Shown: positions 1 to 10,071, numbered from the stretch's first letter. The stretch: DNA of 64,000 nt from Neobacillus sp. PS3-12 (GCF_030915385.1 NZ_CP133268.1:4376001-4440000); one strand, 5' to 3'. The notes: generated by a model from the letters alone, not told the origin. Translations and numbers: made by a program.

Positions 1-23
1 AAAAAACTGAACATAATGGAACT

Positions 24-55
24 GCCTGCTTGAGCATACACAAGCAGGCTTTTTT
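24..55 (+). terminator. intrinsic terminator of an upstream gene
   Basis: A perfect 9-bp stem (GCCTGCTTG with CAAGCAGGC, 8-nt loop) is followed by six T. It probably ends a gene lying left of the window. Confidence 0.8.
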
Positions 56-522
56 ATGCAGAATTTATGTAGAACATCACTTTGATGATGTTTTTGCCAA
101 GATATGTAATTTGCTTATTGTAATAAAATATTGTCGAAAGGTAAAATTTATTATTATATTAAAATATTTAATTTATATTATTGAAATAATAATAGAAATA
201 AATTATATAGCATAAATTGGGATGAAACCCAGTAATAACTAGGCTAAATGCTACTGATTATTATATAAAGTTAATTAAATCACTAGTAATTTTTCAATAA
301 TAAAAAAATATTCATATTTTAGACAAAAATTGCGCCTAAAGGGTTGCATTTTTTGATACTTAGGTCTAGAATTGTAAGCGTTTAGTACATATCCATTAAT
401 CTATTTTTTACGATAAAAGAACATGTTGAAGCGCTTAATTCTCGTGATCTACATGGATGATACTAACAATTATTGACGCAAATGTTTTAATTATTCTTTA
501 CATATCTAAAGGGGTGTAAGTC
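56..522 (+). promoter_or_regulatory. AT-rich upstream region of korAB with cre-like sites
   Basis: I see no gene in this very AT-rich stretch. Position 372-386 (TTGTAAGCGTTTAGT) resembles a CcpA cre site with mismatches at its 3' end, and 426-438 is a near-palindrome around AAGCGCTT that also resembles a cre core. Catabolite control of korAB is an inference from these matches only. Confidence 0.35.
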
Positions 523-2262
523 ATGATCAATCAACTTTCATGGAAAGTTGGAGGACAGCAAGGAGAAGGTATTGAGAGTACTGGAGAAATTTTTGCAATT
601 GCGCTTAACCGCTTAGGCTATTATCTTTACGGTTATCGCCATTTCTCATCACGCATCAAGGGTGGACATACAAACAACAAAATTCGGGTAAGCACTACCC
701 AAGTTAGAACTATTTCAGACGATCTAGATATACTTGTAGCGTTTGACCAAGAAACAATCGATTTAAACTACAAAGAGCTGCACCGCGGCGGTGTTATTTT
801 GGCGGATTCAAAATTTGATCCTAAAAAGCCAGAAGACACAGAAGCTAACCTTTATTCAGTTCCATTTACTGAAATGGCAACTGAATTAGGAACTTCTCTA
901 ATGAAAAACATGGTTGCCATTGGTGCAACATCTGCAGTATTAGATTTGGATATCAGTGTATTTCAAGAAGTCGTACAAGAGATTTTTGGTAAAAAAGGTG
1001 CACAAGTTGTTGCGAAGAACATGGACGCGATCAAAGCTGGCTTTGATTATACAAAAGAAAAGCTTGGCAGTGTTCAAACCATGCAGCTTGAAAAAGCAGA
1101 TGGTACAAAGCGGATGTTCATGATTGGAAACGATGCCATTGCGATGGGTGCGCTAGCTGGAGGCTGCCGTTTCATGGCTGCATACCCAATCACGCCAGCA
1201 TCTGATATTATGGAATATCTAATTAAAAAACTTCCAGCTCTTGGTGGAGCTGTTATTCAAACAGAAGATGAAATCGCTGCTTGTGCAATGACGATTGGTG
1301 CCAATTATGGTGGCGTTCGTGCCCTAACAGCATCTTCTGGTCCTGGATTATCATTAAAAATGGAGGCTATTGGTTTAGCAGGTATGACTGAGACTCCAAT
1401 CGTTATTGTCGATACTCAACGTGGCGGTCCTTCTACTGGATTACCAACAAAACAAGAGCAATCAGACTTAATGGCTATGATTTATGGAACACACGGGGAA
1501 ATTCCAAAAATCGTTATGGCTCCAAGTACAGTACAAGAAGCATTCTATGATACTGCAGAGGCATTCAACCTTGCGGAAGAATATCAATGTCCTGTAATCG
1601 TATTATCCGACCTTCAATTATCATTAGGAAAACAAACAGTTGAACCACTTGATTACAGTAAAGTTGAAATCAGACGCGGTAAGTTAGTTGACCATGAGAT
1701 TGAGAAAGATGAAAATCATCAAGGCGGATACTATAAGCGTTACCTAGTAACAGAAGACGGGATCTCACCTCGTGTTATTCCGGGAATGAAGAACGGTATT
1801 CACCATGTTACAGGCGTAGAGCACGCTGAAACAGGTAAGCCATCTGAAGGAACTACAAACCGTATTGCGCAAATGGATAAACGTATGCGTAAAGTTGAAA
1901 ATATTCGCTTTAATACACCAGTTTATAAGTATACACCACATGAAGACGCTGACGTGTTAATTGTTGGTTTTAATGGAACTCGCGGTGCGATTGAAGAAGC
2001 AATTGGTCGTCTTGAAAAAGATGGAGCAAAAGTGAACCATGCGCATATTCGTTTAATCCATCCGTTCCCAACAGATGAGGTATTGTCTCTAGTACAATCT
2101 GCTAAAAAAGTATTAGTTGTTGAAAACAACGCTACAGGCCAATTGGCTAATATCATGAAAATGAATGTTGGAAATGCAGAAAAAATCGTTAAGTACGTAA
2201 AATATGATGGAAATCCGTTCTTACCACATGAAGTATATTCAAAATGTAAGGAGTTGTTCTAA
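523..2262 (+). CDS. korA: 2-oxoacid:ferredoxin oxidoreductase, alpha subunit
   Basis: This is the alpha subunit of a CoA-dependent 2-oxoacid (probably 2-oxoglutarate) ferredoxin oxidoreductase. The first ~180 residues form the gamma-type domain (GGQQGEGIESTG near the start, RIKGGHTN around residue 45). The pyrimidine-binding alpha domain follows from about residue 200 (AAYPITPASDIMEYL, then QTEDEIAA), with a C-terminal domain II. The 579-aa length fits the gamma-alpha fused form of Bacillus and actinobacteria. The start has the SD AAAGGGGTG, and korB follows at once. The place just before miaB-ricA-cotE matches Bacillus gene order. Exact 2-oxoacid specificity cannot be read from sequence. Confidence 0.93.
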   Translation: MINQLSWKVGGQQGEGIESTGEIFAIALNRLGYYLYGYRHFSSRIKGGHTNNKIRVSTTQVRTISDDLDILVAFDQETIDLNYKELHRGGVILADSKFDPKKPEDTEANLYSVPFTEMATELGTSLMKNMVAIGATSAVLDLDISVFQEVVQEIFGKKGAQVVAKNMDAIKAGFDYTKEKLGSVQTMQLEKADGTKRMFMIGNDAIAMGALAGGCRFMAAYPITPASDIMEYLIKKLPALGGAVIQTEDEIAACAMTIGANYGGVRALTASSGPGLSLKMEAIGLAGMTETPIVIVDTQRGGPSTGLPTKQEQSDLMAMIYGTHGEIPKIVMAPSTVQEAFYDTAEAFNLAEEYQCPVIVLSDLQLSLGKQTVEPLDYSKVEIRRGKLVDHEIEKDENHQGGYYKRYLVTEDGISPRVIPGMKNGIHHVTGVEHAETGKPSEGTTNRIAQMDKRMRKVENIRFNTPVYKYTPHEDADVLIVGFNGTRGAIEEAIGRLEKDGAKVNHAHIRLIHPFPTDEVLSLVQSAKKVLVVENNATGQLANIMKMNVGNAEKIVKYVKYDGNPFLPHEVYSKCKELF

Positions 2263-3129
<867 letters not shown>

Positions 3130-3138
3130 GGAAATTAA

Positions 3139-3171
3139 AATCCCGCGAACAGACTCGCGGGATTTTTTTCC
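3139..3171 (+). terminator. intrinsic terminator after korB
   Basis: A 10-bp GC-rich stem (AATCCCGCGA with TCGCGGGATT, 6-nt loop) is followed by seven T. It separates korAB from miaB. Confidence 0.9.
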
Positions 3172-3345
3172 TTCTTCAGTGATGTGCAAAACTATACTGC
3201 AGTTTCCTCTTTATCTTGTTTTCACCCATTTTTCCCTGTATACTGTAATAATGTGCAGATATTTGGGCACATTTATTTTTCTCTATTGAAAATAGTTCAA
3301 ATCAATAATAAAAGCTCGTTTTTTGTAAGAAGGGAGACACTTTTA

Positions 3346-4890
3346 ATGAATGAATCACAACGTTTAGAAAGTCAGCAAGCAAATCCTGCCAATCCTTCGG
3401 ACAAAAAATCCGCCAAGGATTACAGCAAATATTTTGAAACCGTCATAACGGCTCCATCTCTTAAAGATGCAAAAAAACGCGGGAAAGAGGAAGTAAAGTA
3501 CCACAATGATTTTGCCATTTCCGAAGAATTTCGCGGTATGGGTGAGGGACGGAAGTTTTACATTCGTACCTATGGCTGTCAGATGAATGAGCATGATACG
3601 GAAGTAATGGCAGGGATTTTCATGGCCTTAGGATATGAACCAACGGAAGATGTCCAAGATGCCAATGTCATTCTTTTAAACACTTGTGCCATTCGTGAAA
3701 ATGCTGAAAACAAAGTATTTGGTGAGATTGGCCATCTAAAAGCCCTTAAGACGGAAAAACCTGACCTTTTATTAGGTGTTTGCGGCTGTATGTCACAGGA
3801 AGAGTCTGTCGTTAATAAAATTTTAAAATCGTATCAACATGTTGATATGATTTTTGGTACCCATAACATCCACCGTTTACCAAACATCCTCCATGATGCC
3901 TATATGTCAAAGGAAATGGTGATTGAGGTTTGGTCCAAAGAGGGAGATGTTATTGAAAACCTGCCTAAGGTCCGCCGCGGCAATATCAAAGGGTGGGTTA
4001 ATATTATGTACGGCTGTGATAAATTCTGTACGTACTGTATTGTTCCGTATACCCGCGGTAAAGAGCGTAGCCGCAGACCTGAAGAAGTGATTCAAGAGGT
4101 TCGTCATTTAGCAGCGCAAGGGTATCAGGAAATTACGCTCTTAGGTCAAAATGTGAACGCCTATGGAAAAGACTTTGAGGATATTAAATATGGGCTTGGT
4201 GATTTGATGGATGAAATTCGCAAAATTGACATCCCAAGAATCAGATTCACAACGAGTCACCCAAGAGATTTTGATGACCATCTTATTGAAATTCTTGCAA
4301 AAGGCGGCAACCTGATGCCGCATATCCATCTGCCTGTTCAATCAGGATCAACTGAAGTCTTAAAAATTATGGCCCGCAAATATACAAGAGAGCAATATTT
4401 GGAACTGGTTAGAAAAATAAAAGCGGCGATTCCTAATGTTACTTTAACAACGGATATTATTGTTGGATACCCAAATGAAACAGAAGAGCAATTTGAAGAA
4501 ACGATGTCCCTTTATCGTGAAGTGGGCTATGAAGCTGCATATACTTTCGTTTATTCTCCACGTGAAGGCACACCTGCAGCACAAATGCAGGATAATGTTC
4601 CATTAGAAGTAAAGAAAGAACGTCTGCAACGCCTTAATAATCTGGTAAATGAATTATCTGCCGACGCCATGAAACAATATCAAGATCAAATTGTCGAAGT
4701 ATTGGTCGAAGGTGAAAGTAAAAATAATCCAGATGTATTAGCAGGATACACTAGTAAGAGTAAACTAGTAAACTTTTCTGGTCCTAAAACAGCAATTGGT
4801 AAAATTGTGAAGGTAAAAATCACGGATGCGAAAACATGGTCCTTAAACGGAGAAATGATTGAGGAAGTAAAACGTGTAGAGGTGAAGTAA
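3346..4890 (+). CDS. miaB: tRNA-2-methylthio-N6-dimethylallyladenosine synthase MiaB
   Basis: MiaB adds the methylthio group to i6A37 of tRNAs that read UNN codons. The N-terminal MTTase domain shows three cluster cysteines (YGCQMNE, NTCAIRE, VCGCMSQ). The radical SAM core has CDKFCTYC, and a TRAM-like region closes the protein. I chose the ATG at 3346 because AGAAGGGAG lies just upstream and the resulting 514 aa match the ~509-aa Bacillus enzyme; the open frame extends upstream without a better start. ricA follows after one base, as in B. subtilis (miaB-ymcA). Confidence 0.96.
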   Translation: MNESQRLESQQANPANPSDKKSAKDYSKYFETVITAPSLKDAKKRGKEEVKYHNDFAISEEFRGMGEGRKFYIRTYGCQMNEHDTEVMAGIFMALGYEPTEDVQDANVILLNTCAIRENAENKVFGEIGHLKALKTEKPDLLLGVCGCMSQEESVVNKILKSYQHVDMIFGTHNIHRLPNILHDAYMSKEMVIEVWSKEGDVIENLPKVRRGNIKGWVNIMYGCDKFCTYCIVPYTRGKERSRRPEEVIQEVRHLAAQGYQEITLLGQNVNAYGKDFEDIKYGLGDLMDEIRKIDIPRIRFTTSHPRDFDDHLIEILAKGGNLMPHIHLPVQSGSTEVLKIMARKYTREQYLELVRKIKAAIPNVTLTTDIIVGYPNETEEQFEETMSLYREVGYEAAYTFVYSPREGTPAAQMQDNVPLEVKKERLQRLNNLVNELSADAMKQYQDQIVEVLVEGESKNNPDVLAGYTSKSKLVNFSGPKTAIGKIVKVKITDAKTWSLNGEMIEEVKRVEVK

Positions 4891-4891
4891 A

Positions 4892-5344
4892 GTGGCGAAG
4901 TATACAAAGGATGAAATTGTCTCCAGGGCCAAGGACTTGGCACGAATGGTTGCCGAGACGGATGAAGTCGATTTTTTTAAACGGGCAGAAGCACAAATCC
5001 ATGAAAATAAAAAGGTAAGCACAATCATTTCAGATATCAAATCATTACAGAAACAAGCAGTAAACCTCCAGCATTACGGAAAACCTGAAGCACAAAAAAA
5101 GGTGGAGGAAAAAATCGATTCTCTTCAGCAGGAATTGGATGATATTCCGGTTGTTCAGGAATTCAAACAATCACAGCTTGAAGTAAACGAATTACTTCAA
5201 ATTATTGCTTCTGCGATCTCGAATACAGTAACAGACGAAATCATTACTGCAACAGGCGGAAATCTTTTGACGGGCGAAACTGGAGCAAGCATTGCAAATG
5301 ATGAGGGCTGCGGCTGTGGACTTGATCATGATCACGAACATTAA
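4892..5344 (+). CDS. ricA: RicA (YmcA), RicAFT complex subunit
   Basis: RicA forms the RicA-RicF-RicT (YmcA-YlbF-YaaT) complex, needed in B. subtilis for competence, sporulation, biofilm formation and RNase Y-dependent mRNA processing. The 150-aa protein is a helical YlbF/YmcA-family protein that ends in a cysteine- and histidine-rich tail (EGCGCGLDHDHEH), agreeing with its known role in Fe-S cluster binding. The start is GTG one base after the miaB stop, with AGAGGTGAAG as SD. Order miaB-ricA-cotE is the Bacillus order. Confidence 0.93.
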   Translation: MAKYTKDEIVSRAKDLARMVAETDEVDFFKRAEAQIHENKKVSTIISDIKSLQKQAVNLQHYGKPEAQKKVEEKIDSLQQELDDIPVVQEFKQSQLEVNELLQIIASAISNTVTDEIITATGGNLLTGETGASIANDEGCGCGLDHDHEH

Positions 5345-5350
5345 CTAATT

Positions 5351-5381
5351 AACCAGGCTTATTTTCGGCCTGGTTTTTTTT
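5351..5381 (+). terminator. intrinsic terminator after ricA
   Basis: The 8-bp stem AACCAGGC/GCCTGGTT is followed by a T-run, ending the miaB-ricA unit. Confidence 0.88.
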
Positions 5382-5590
5382 CGCCCTTTAACGCAAGTAC
5401 CTTTCGTTCCAATCAACAGCCAAATTTAACACAGCCTAAAGAAAAAAAACCTCAATGGAACATACCACATTCACCCACATAATATGAAGTATGACTAAAC
5501 TTTTATCCACTATTCACAAAAATAAATCGCACACTAGTCTAAAAATCCGCATAGGATGAAATGAAAATGAAAGAGGAGGGTTCGCTCGAA

Positions 5591-6135
5591 ATGGGAGATT
5601 ACAGAGAGATTATTACAAAAGCGGTCGTAGCGAAAGGACGAAAATTTACTCAGTCCAATCATACGATTTGCCCAGCGCATAATCCGACAAGTATTTTAGG
5701 CTGTTGGATCATCAACCATAAATACGAAGCGAAAAAGCCGGCAAAACAGTAGAGATACACGGCCACTATGACATTAACGTTTGGTACTCTTACAGCAATA
5801 ATACCAAAACAGAGGTAGTGACTGAACGGGTTTCATACACGGATGTCATAAAGTTAAAGTATCGTGATCAGGAAGTCCTAGAGGATAATGAAATTATCGC
5901 TAAGGTGCTTCAACAACCAAATTGTGTTGAAGCGATCATTTCCCCAAATGGCAATAAAATTATTGTTCACGTCGAAAGAGAATTCATTGTTGAATTAATC
6001 GGCGAAACCAAAATTTGCGTTGCCATCAACCCAGAAGGATGCTCTTGTGATGATGATGAATGGGGAGTGGATGTAGACGATGAAGAATTTGAAGATCTAG
6101 ATCCTGATTTCTTAGTCGGCTCAGAAGAAGAATAA
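5591..6135 (+). pseudogene. cotE: spore coat morphogenetic protein CotE, frameshifted
   Basis: CotE directs assembly of the outer spore coat. The first 48 or so codons from ATG 5591 (SD AGAGGAGGG) read MGDYREIITKAVVAKGRK and match CotE, but the frame then ends at a TAG near 5750. From about 5740 the next frame continues the family exactly (GKTVEI, YDINVWYSY, then VIKLKYRD, IAKVLQQPNC and the acidic tail ending LVGSEEE). One missing base near 5735-5741, in the CCGGC context, explains the break. Rejoined, the protein would be about 181 aa, the normal length. Either the base is a sequencing error or coat assembly is affected. Confidence 0.9.
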
Positions 6136-6139
6136 AAAT

Positions 6140-6170
6140 ACTAGGGAGGACCTTACTTCCCTAGTTTTTC
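6140..6170 (+). terminator. intrinsic terminator after cotE
   Basis: The stem ACTAGGGA/TCCCTAGT is followed by five T. Its presence directly after cotE means mutS, the usual next gene, is not co-transcribed here. Confidence 0.8.
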
Positions 6171-6244
6171 TTTTCATTAAAGGGATGACACCTCAAAAGA
6201 TCCTGAAGCATTCAGAGATTATTTTGGTCAATAAGAACTTTCCT

Positions 6245-6274
6245 AAGCCAGAAATATCCTTTTCTGGCTTTTCC
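6245..6274 (+). terminator. second terminator-like hairpin
   Basis: AAGCCAGAAA pairs with TTTCTGGCTT, followed by TTCC. It stands in the short gap before the kinase gene with no gene of its own, so it may be a relic of the rearranged cotE-mutS junction. Confidence 0.5.
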
Positions 6275-6348
6275 ATGTATACTAGCACATATAGAAGAAA
6301 TAATGATAAATAAATAAGCTGGTCAAGCTGTTTTAGAAGGTGCTACAT

Positions 6349-6999
6349 ATGGAAATCAATCAATATTTGGGATTAATAGATCAAGAGTTATTAACGAACA
6401 TTAGTCTGGAATCAATTAGCCCATTTGACCCGATAATCGTAAAAAATAGTTCAAAAACATGGGAAACAGTTGGAAGCGGTAATTATGCAGCTGTTTTTTT
6501 TCATAAAGCCCAACCTGAATGGGTGGTAAAGGTTTATGGAAGAAATCCAGAAGGGTTAAAAAAAGAACTGGATGTATATAAAAAGCTTGGAAATCACAAA
6601 GCCTTTTCAACTTTATACGGATATGGTGACCAGTTTTTAATATTAAAAAGGCTTGAGGGTATTACGTTATTTAATGCATTAGTGCAGGGGATTTATATTC
6701 CGGAAACGGTCATTCAGGATATTGACAATGGTTTAAACTATGCAAAATCAGTTTGTTTAAATCCATATGATATCCATGGGAAAAATGTAGTCATGAATAA
6801 TGGGCGGGGCTATATTGTCGATATATCAGATTTCTACAAAGATGGTTATTGCGGAAAATGGGATGATTTGAAAAAAGCCTACTATAAAATTTATAAGCCC
6901 TTTGTAGGAAAATATCACCCGCCTATTCCTTTTATGGTTGTCGATGGGATTCGTAAAGGATATCGGGTTTATAAAAAACTTAAAAGGAAGATCAATTAA
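6349..6999 (+). CDS. YrzF-like protein kinase-fold protein
   Basis: A 216-aa protein with a minimal serine/threonine-kinase fold. There is a glycine-rich loop (GSGNYAAVFF, ~residue 40), a VVKVYG lysine strand, a catalytic-loop-like DIHGKNVV (~residue 140) and a DISDF in the place of DFG. The length and motif layout resemble B. subtilis YrzF. I took ATG 6349 because AGAAGG lies 8 nt upstream; an in-frame GTG at 6340 overlaps that SD. Kinase activity is inferred. Neighbours give no substrate hint. Confidence 0.72.
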   Translation: MEINQYLGLIDQELLTNISLESISPFDPIIVKNSSKTWETVGSGNYAAVFFHKAQPEWVVKVYGRNPEGLKKELDVYKKLGNHKAFSTLYGYGDQFLILKRLEGITLFNALVQGIYIPETVIQDIDNGLNYAKSVCLNPYDIHGKNVVMNNGRGYIVDISDFYKDGYCGKWDDLKKAYYKIYKPFVGKYHPPIPFMVVDGIRKGYRVYKKLKRKIN

Positions 7000-7129
7000 G
7001 CGATCCTGTACTTGATGTCCAACAGTTGTGTGCAAACTTTTTTAGCGGGCAATGATATAATTATACATAAGTAAAATCATTAAAATCATTAATAAAGACT
7101 ACTTGGAAACACGGATAGAGGGGTTGAAC

Positions 7130-7882
7130 ATGGTCCAATCGGTTGATAGGGCATTAACAATTATTAAAATTGTAAGTTCTCGCAAGGAAGGAATAGGGGT
7201 AACAGAGCTTGCCAATAAACTAGGATTAAATAAAAGCTCCATTTTTCGATTATTGGAAACACTAGCAGCACACGGGTTTATCGAACAAAATAAGGAAAAT
7301 AAAAAATATAAGTTAGGATATCAGTTTCTTGAATTAAGTACGAAACTATTGGAATCCATTGATATTCGCCAGGAGGCCATTCCATACCTCAGACAATTAG
7401 AGGAAATCTCCAATGAAGTGATTCATTTAGTCATTTATTCACAGAAAGAAGCAGTGTATATTGAAAAACTTGAGGGAAGTGAGACCTTAAGAATGCACTC
7501 CCAGGTTGGAAGACGAGCCCCAATCCATTGCACTAGTGCCGGAAAGGTCATCTTAGCACAGTTATCAGTAACTGAAGTAAAGGAAATTGTTCAGCAACGT
7601 GGCTTACCGAGGCATACTGAAAAGACTTTAACCACTGAAAAAGAATTACTCGAAAACTTGTCAATGATTCGAACACAAGGATATGGTATTGAACGGGAAG
7701 AAAATGAGCCAGGAATAACTTGTATTGCGGCCCCAATCTTTAATCATCTTGGTGAAGTGGCAGGTGCAATAAGTATTTCGGGAACGTCATTGCGGATGAA
7801 CGATGAAAAAATTGCTTCTATTAAAGATACATTGATTGAGGTTGGCAAAAAGGTTTCTGAGCGTCTAGGTTACAGAGGATAA
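7130..7882 (+). CDS. IclR family transcriptional regulator
   Basis: A 250-aa IclR-type regulator. The N-terminal winged helix (residues ~5-65) contains TELANKLGLNKSSIFRLLETL, and the C-terminal effector domain carries the family signature HCTSAGKVILA and GIEREENEPGITCIAAPI. ATG 7130 has SD AGAGGGG; an in-frame TTG upstream at 7103 lacks one. Family members control small aromatic or organic-acid catabolism. No clear target is adjacent, because the next element is an RNA on the opposite strand. Confidence 0.88.
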   Translation: MVQSVDRALTIIKIVSSRKEGIGVTELANKLGLNKSSIFRLLETLAAHGFIEQNKENKKYKLGYQFLELSTKLLESIDIRQEAIPYLRQLEEISNEVIHLVIYSQKEAVYIEKLEGSETLRMHSQVGRRAPIHCTSAGKVILAQLSVTEVKEIVQQRGLPRHTEKTLTTEKELLENLSMIRTQGYGIEREENEPGITCIAAPIFNHLGEVAGAISISGTSLRMNDEKIASIKDTLIEVGKKVSERLGYRG

Positions 7883-7929
7883 GAGTAGATTTCGTTTTTT
7901 GATCTTTTCTGACCTAAGTGGGGTCATAT

Positions 7930-8015
7930 AGGACTTGGTGGGAATCGAACCCACGAAATGCACGGCAGTTACCTATGTAACTACAGGCCGCTCTGACCAC
8001 CTGAGCTACAAGTCC
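7930..8015 (-). tRNA. tRNA-like RNA with a non-canonical anticodon arm
   Basis: Read on the minus strand this 86-nt element has a perfect 7-bp acceptor stem (GGACTTG/CAAGTCC), a standard D arm (GCTC, loop with GG, GAGC) and a standard T arm (GTGGG-TTCGATT-CCCAC). CCA is not encoded and the discriminator base is U. The middle does not fold as a normal anticodon arm. A 5-bp stem leaves a 6-nt loop, a 7-nt loop would have A at position 33, and a competing 6-bp hairpin AGTTAC/GTAACT sits in the same place. It therefore has no assignable anticodon. It may be a tRNA-like regulatory RNA rather than a decoding tRNA. Confidence 0.7.
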
Positions 8016-8213
8016 TAATTAAATTATGCTCAGTTATTTTTTTATTATGCAAAAAAATAATATAAACGTGCAGGATGCGATACGCATCCTATTTTTTTGT
8101 TTAAAAATTTCTCTTCGGATTCATTTTTACAGAAGTGAGCTTTGTCACTCTGGTCCTTATTTTTCGATAATATAATGGATAGTATAGGTAAGGATAGGTT
8201 GGGAGGAGTATTT

Positions 8214-9107
8214 TTGATAAAAAGGCTTACCATTTTCGCAGTTATATGCTTAATAACATTTCTTGCAGGCTGCAGGTCGGATCAATTGCAGATTAAGCTT
8301 TACGCACCAAAGACGTTTACTCCAGGGCAGCCTTTTGCGATCCAATTTAAAGTTTTGGATAGTCAAGGAAATCCGTTAAAAGGTGCAAAAGTTTCGGCTG
8401 ATCTTAATATGAAAGATATGGATCATGGAACGGTAAGCATTCCAACCCAAGAAATTGGTCATGGGTTGTATGTTGGACAAGCAAACCTGCAGATGAATGG
8501 TGATTGGATTGCGACCGTCAAGGTGGAACATAATGGAGAAAGCTTTGAGGAAGACAAATCATTTACGATTGATGTTCAAACAAAGCTTACTGCACACAAA
8601 GTTACGAAGCAGGTGGAATTGCCAAATTTTAAACTCATTGATCAAAATGGGCAGCCAGTGACCAAAAAAGATCTTTTAGGAAAAACGGTAGCAATGACCT
8701 TCACATATGTAAACTGTGCTGATCCAACTGCCTGTCCAGTTTTGTTGGGGAATTTCAATAAACTCCAGCAGGACATAAAAGCATCAGGGATCGCTACCGA
8801 TAAGATTTTACTTTTATCAATCTCAATTGACCCGCAAAACGATACACCGATTGTTTTAAAAAAACATGCACAAGAGATGAATTTTGACACTTCCTATTTA
8901 AAGCTGCTAACAGGGGATTTGCCAGAAATTGAAAAATTAACAAATCTTCTTGGTGAACACTTTGAGAAAAAAGGGACAGAAGTCATCCATGATAACAAAA
9001 CCTTTATATTTGATCAAACTGGAAAATTAACTCATGAATTTACAGGAAGTTACATTGATCGAGAAGAATTGTTCCAAGTTGTCACAAGCCAAGTGGCACC
9101 CCAATAA
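8214..9107 (+). CDS. SCO1/SenC-type lipoprotein with N-terminal YtkA-like domain
   Basis: A 297-aa secreted lipoprotein with signal peptide and lipobox FLAGC, so it sits on the outer face of the membrane. Residues ~25-120 look like a YtkA/FixH-like beta domain. Residues ~140-295 are a SCO thioredoxin-fold domain with FTYVNC, SISIDPQNDTP and the conserved histidine in IHDNKTFIFD. SCO proteins deliver copper to, or reduce, CuA of cytochrome c oxidase. Here the cysteines are spaced C-X5-C (CADPTACP) instead of the usual C-X3-C. I chose TTG 8214 because GGGAGGAG precedes it; the open frame extends upstream without an SD. Confidence 0.87.
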   Translation: MIKRLTIFAVICLITFLAGCRSDQLQIKLYAPKTFTPGQPFAIQFKVLDSQGNPLKGAKVSADLNMKDMDHGTVSIPTQEIGHGLYVGQANLQMNGDWIATVKVEHNGESFEEDKSFTIDVQTKLTAHKVTKQVELPNFKLIDQNGQPVTKKDLLGKTVAMTFTYVNCADPTACPVLLGNFNKLQQDIKASGIATDKILLLSISIDPQNDTPIVLKKHAQEMNFDTSYLKLLTGDLPEIEKLTNLLGEHFEKKGTEVIHDNKTFIFDQTGKLTHEFTGSYIDREELFQVVTSQVAPQ

Positions 9108-9115
9108 TTTAGTGG

Positions 9116-9156
9116 AAAAGAAGCCATTTCAATAAGAAACTGGCTTCTTTTTATTT
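9116..9156 (+). terminator. intrinsic terminator after the SCO gene
   Basis: AAAAGAAGCCA pairs with TGGCTTCTTTT and is followed by more T. Confidence 0.85.
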
Positions 9157-9263
9157 GTAGCTTACATTGAAGGTAATATAGCGTCTTCCGTTCAAACATA
9201 TGGTATGATAGAGATATTATATTCGGAAAAATTAAAATATTGATAAAAGAGGAGAGTATCGGG

Positions 9264-10055
9264 ATGGTTTTACAGCTAGAAGAGGTATCTTTAAGAAGAG
9301 ATGGAAAATGGATTTTGCAGAATGTGAATTGGAAGATTGAAAAAGGGGATCATTGGGTATTATTTGGCTTAAACGGAGCAGGGAAAACAGCTATTTTAAA
9401 TTTACTTAATGCCGAATATTTTCCAACAAAAGGAAAAGTAAATGTTCTTGGGAAAGAGTTCGGTAAAACCTACCTGGGTGAGAAGCTTCGCAGACTAATT
9501 GGATTTGTTTCTTCTTCCATTCAACAGAAATTTTATCAGGTTGATAATGCCTTTGAAATCGTGTTAAGCGGCGGGTTTGCCTCAATTGGCCTTTATGAAA
9601 CACCAACAGATGAAATGAGAGAAAAGGCGATTTCCTTACTGAAGGAGATGGGGTGCATTGATTACGCAAATCGAAATTACGGAACATTATCTCAAGGAGA
9701 AAAACAGCGGGTCTTGATTGCTCGGGCATTAATGGCAGATCCTGCTTTACTGATTCTCGATGAACCAACCAATGGTCTGGACTTCATTGCTCGCGAGCAC
9801 TTGTTGGAATCAATTGAAAAAATCGCAAATAAACCCGATGCACCAACGATTATTTACGTGACACATCATGTTGAAGAAATATTACCAGTCTTTAATAAAA
9901 CCATATTGTTAAAAGCAGGACAAGTTTTCCGGGCGGGTAATACTGATGAAATGATTTCAAGCGAAATCCTTTCACAATTTTTTGACCTTCCAGTGGATGT
10001 TAACTGGAAAAATAGTCGGCCATCACTGTCAAAATTGCAGATGGTAGAGAAGTAA
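9264..10055 (+). CDS. ABC transporter ATP-binding protein (YlmA-like)
   Basis: A 263-aa ABC ATPase. Walker A is GLNGAGKTAIL (~residue 40), the signature is LSQGEKQR, Walker B is ALLILDEPTNGLD, and the switch histidine lies in YVTHHVEE. It resembles the stand-alone B. subtilis YlmA and ModF/PhnC-like ATPases. ATG 9264 has SD AGAGGAGAG; the upstream TTG is unlikely. No permease gene is nearby and a terminator follows, so the transport partner, if any, is elsewhere. Confidence 0.87.
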   Translation: MVLQLEEVSLRRDGKWILQNVNWKIEKGDHWVLFGLNGAGKTAILNLLNAEYFPTKGKVNVLGKEFGKTYLGEKLRRLIGFVSSSIQQKFYQVDNAFEIVLSGGFASIGLYETPTDEMREKAISLLKEMGCIDYANRNYGTLSQGEKQRVLIARALMADPALLILDEPTNGLDFIAREHLLESIEKIANKPDAPTIIYVTHHVEEILPVFNKTILLKAGQVFRAGNTDEMISSEILSQFFDLPVDVNWKNSRPSLSKLQMVEK

Positions 10056-10071
10056 AATGTTAATAGTAAGA

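Noticed and set aside
30..215. 61-codon open frame at the left edge
   Set aside because: It begins inside the terminator hairpin, has no ribosome binding site and consists of low-complexity AT-rich codons.
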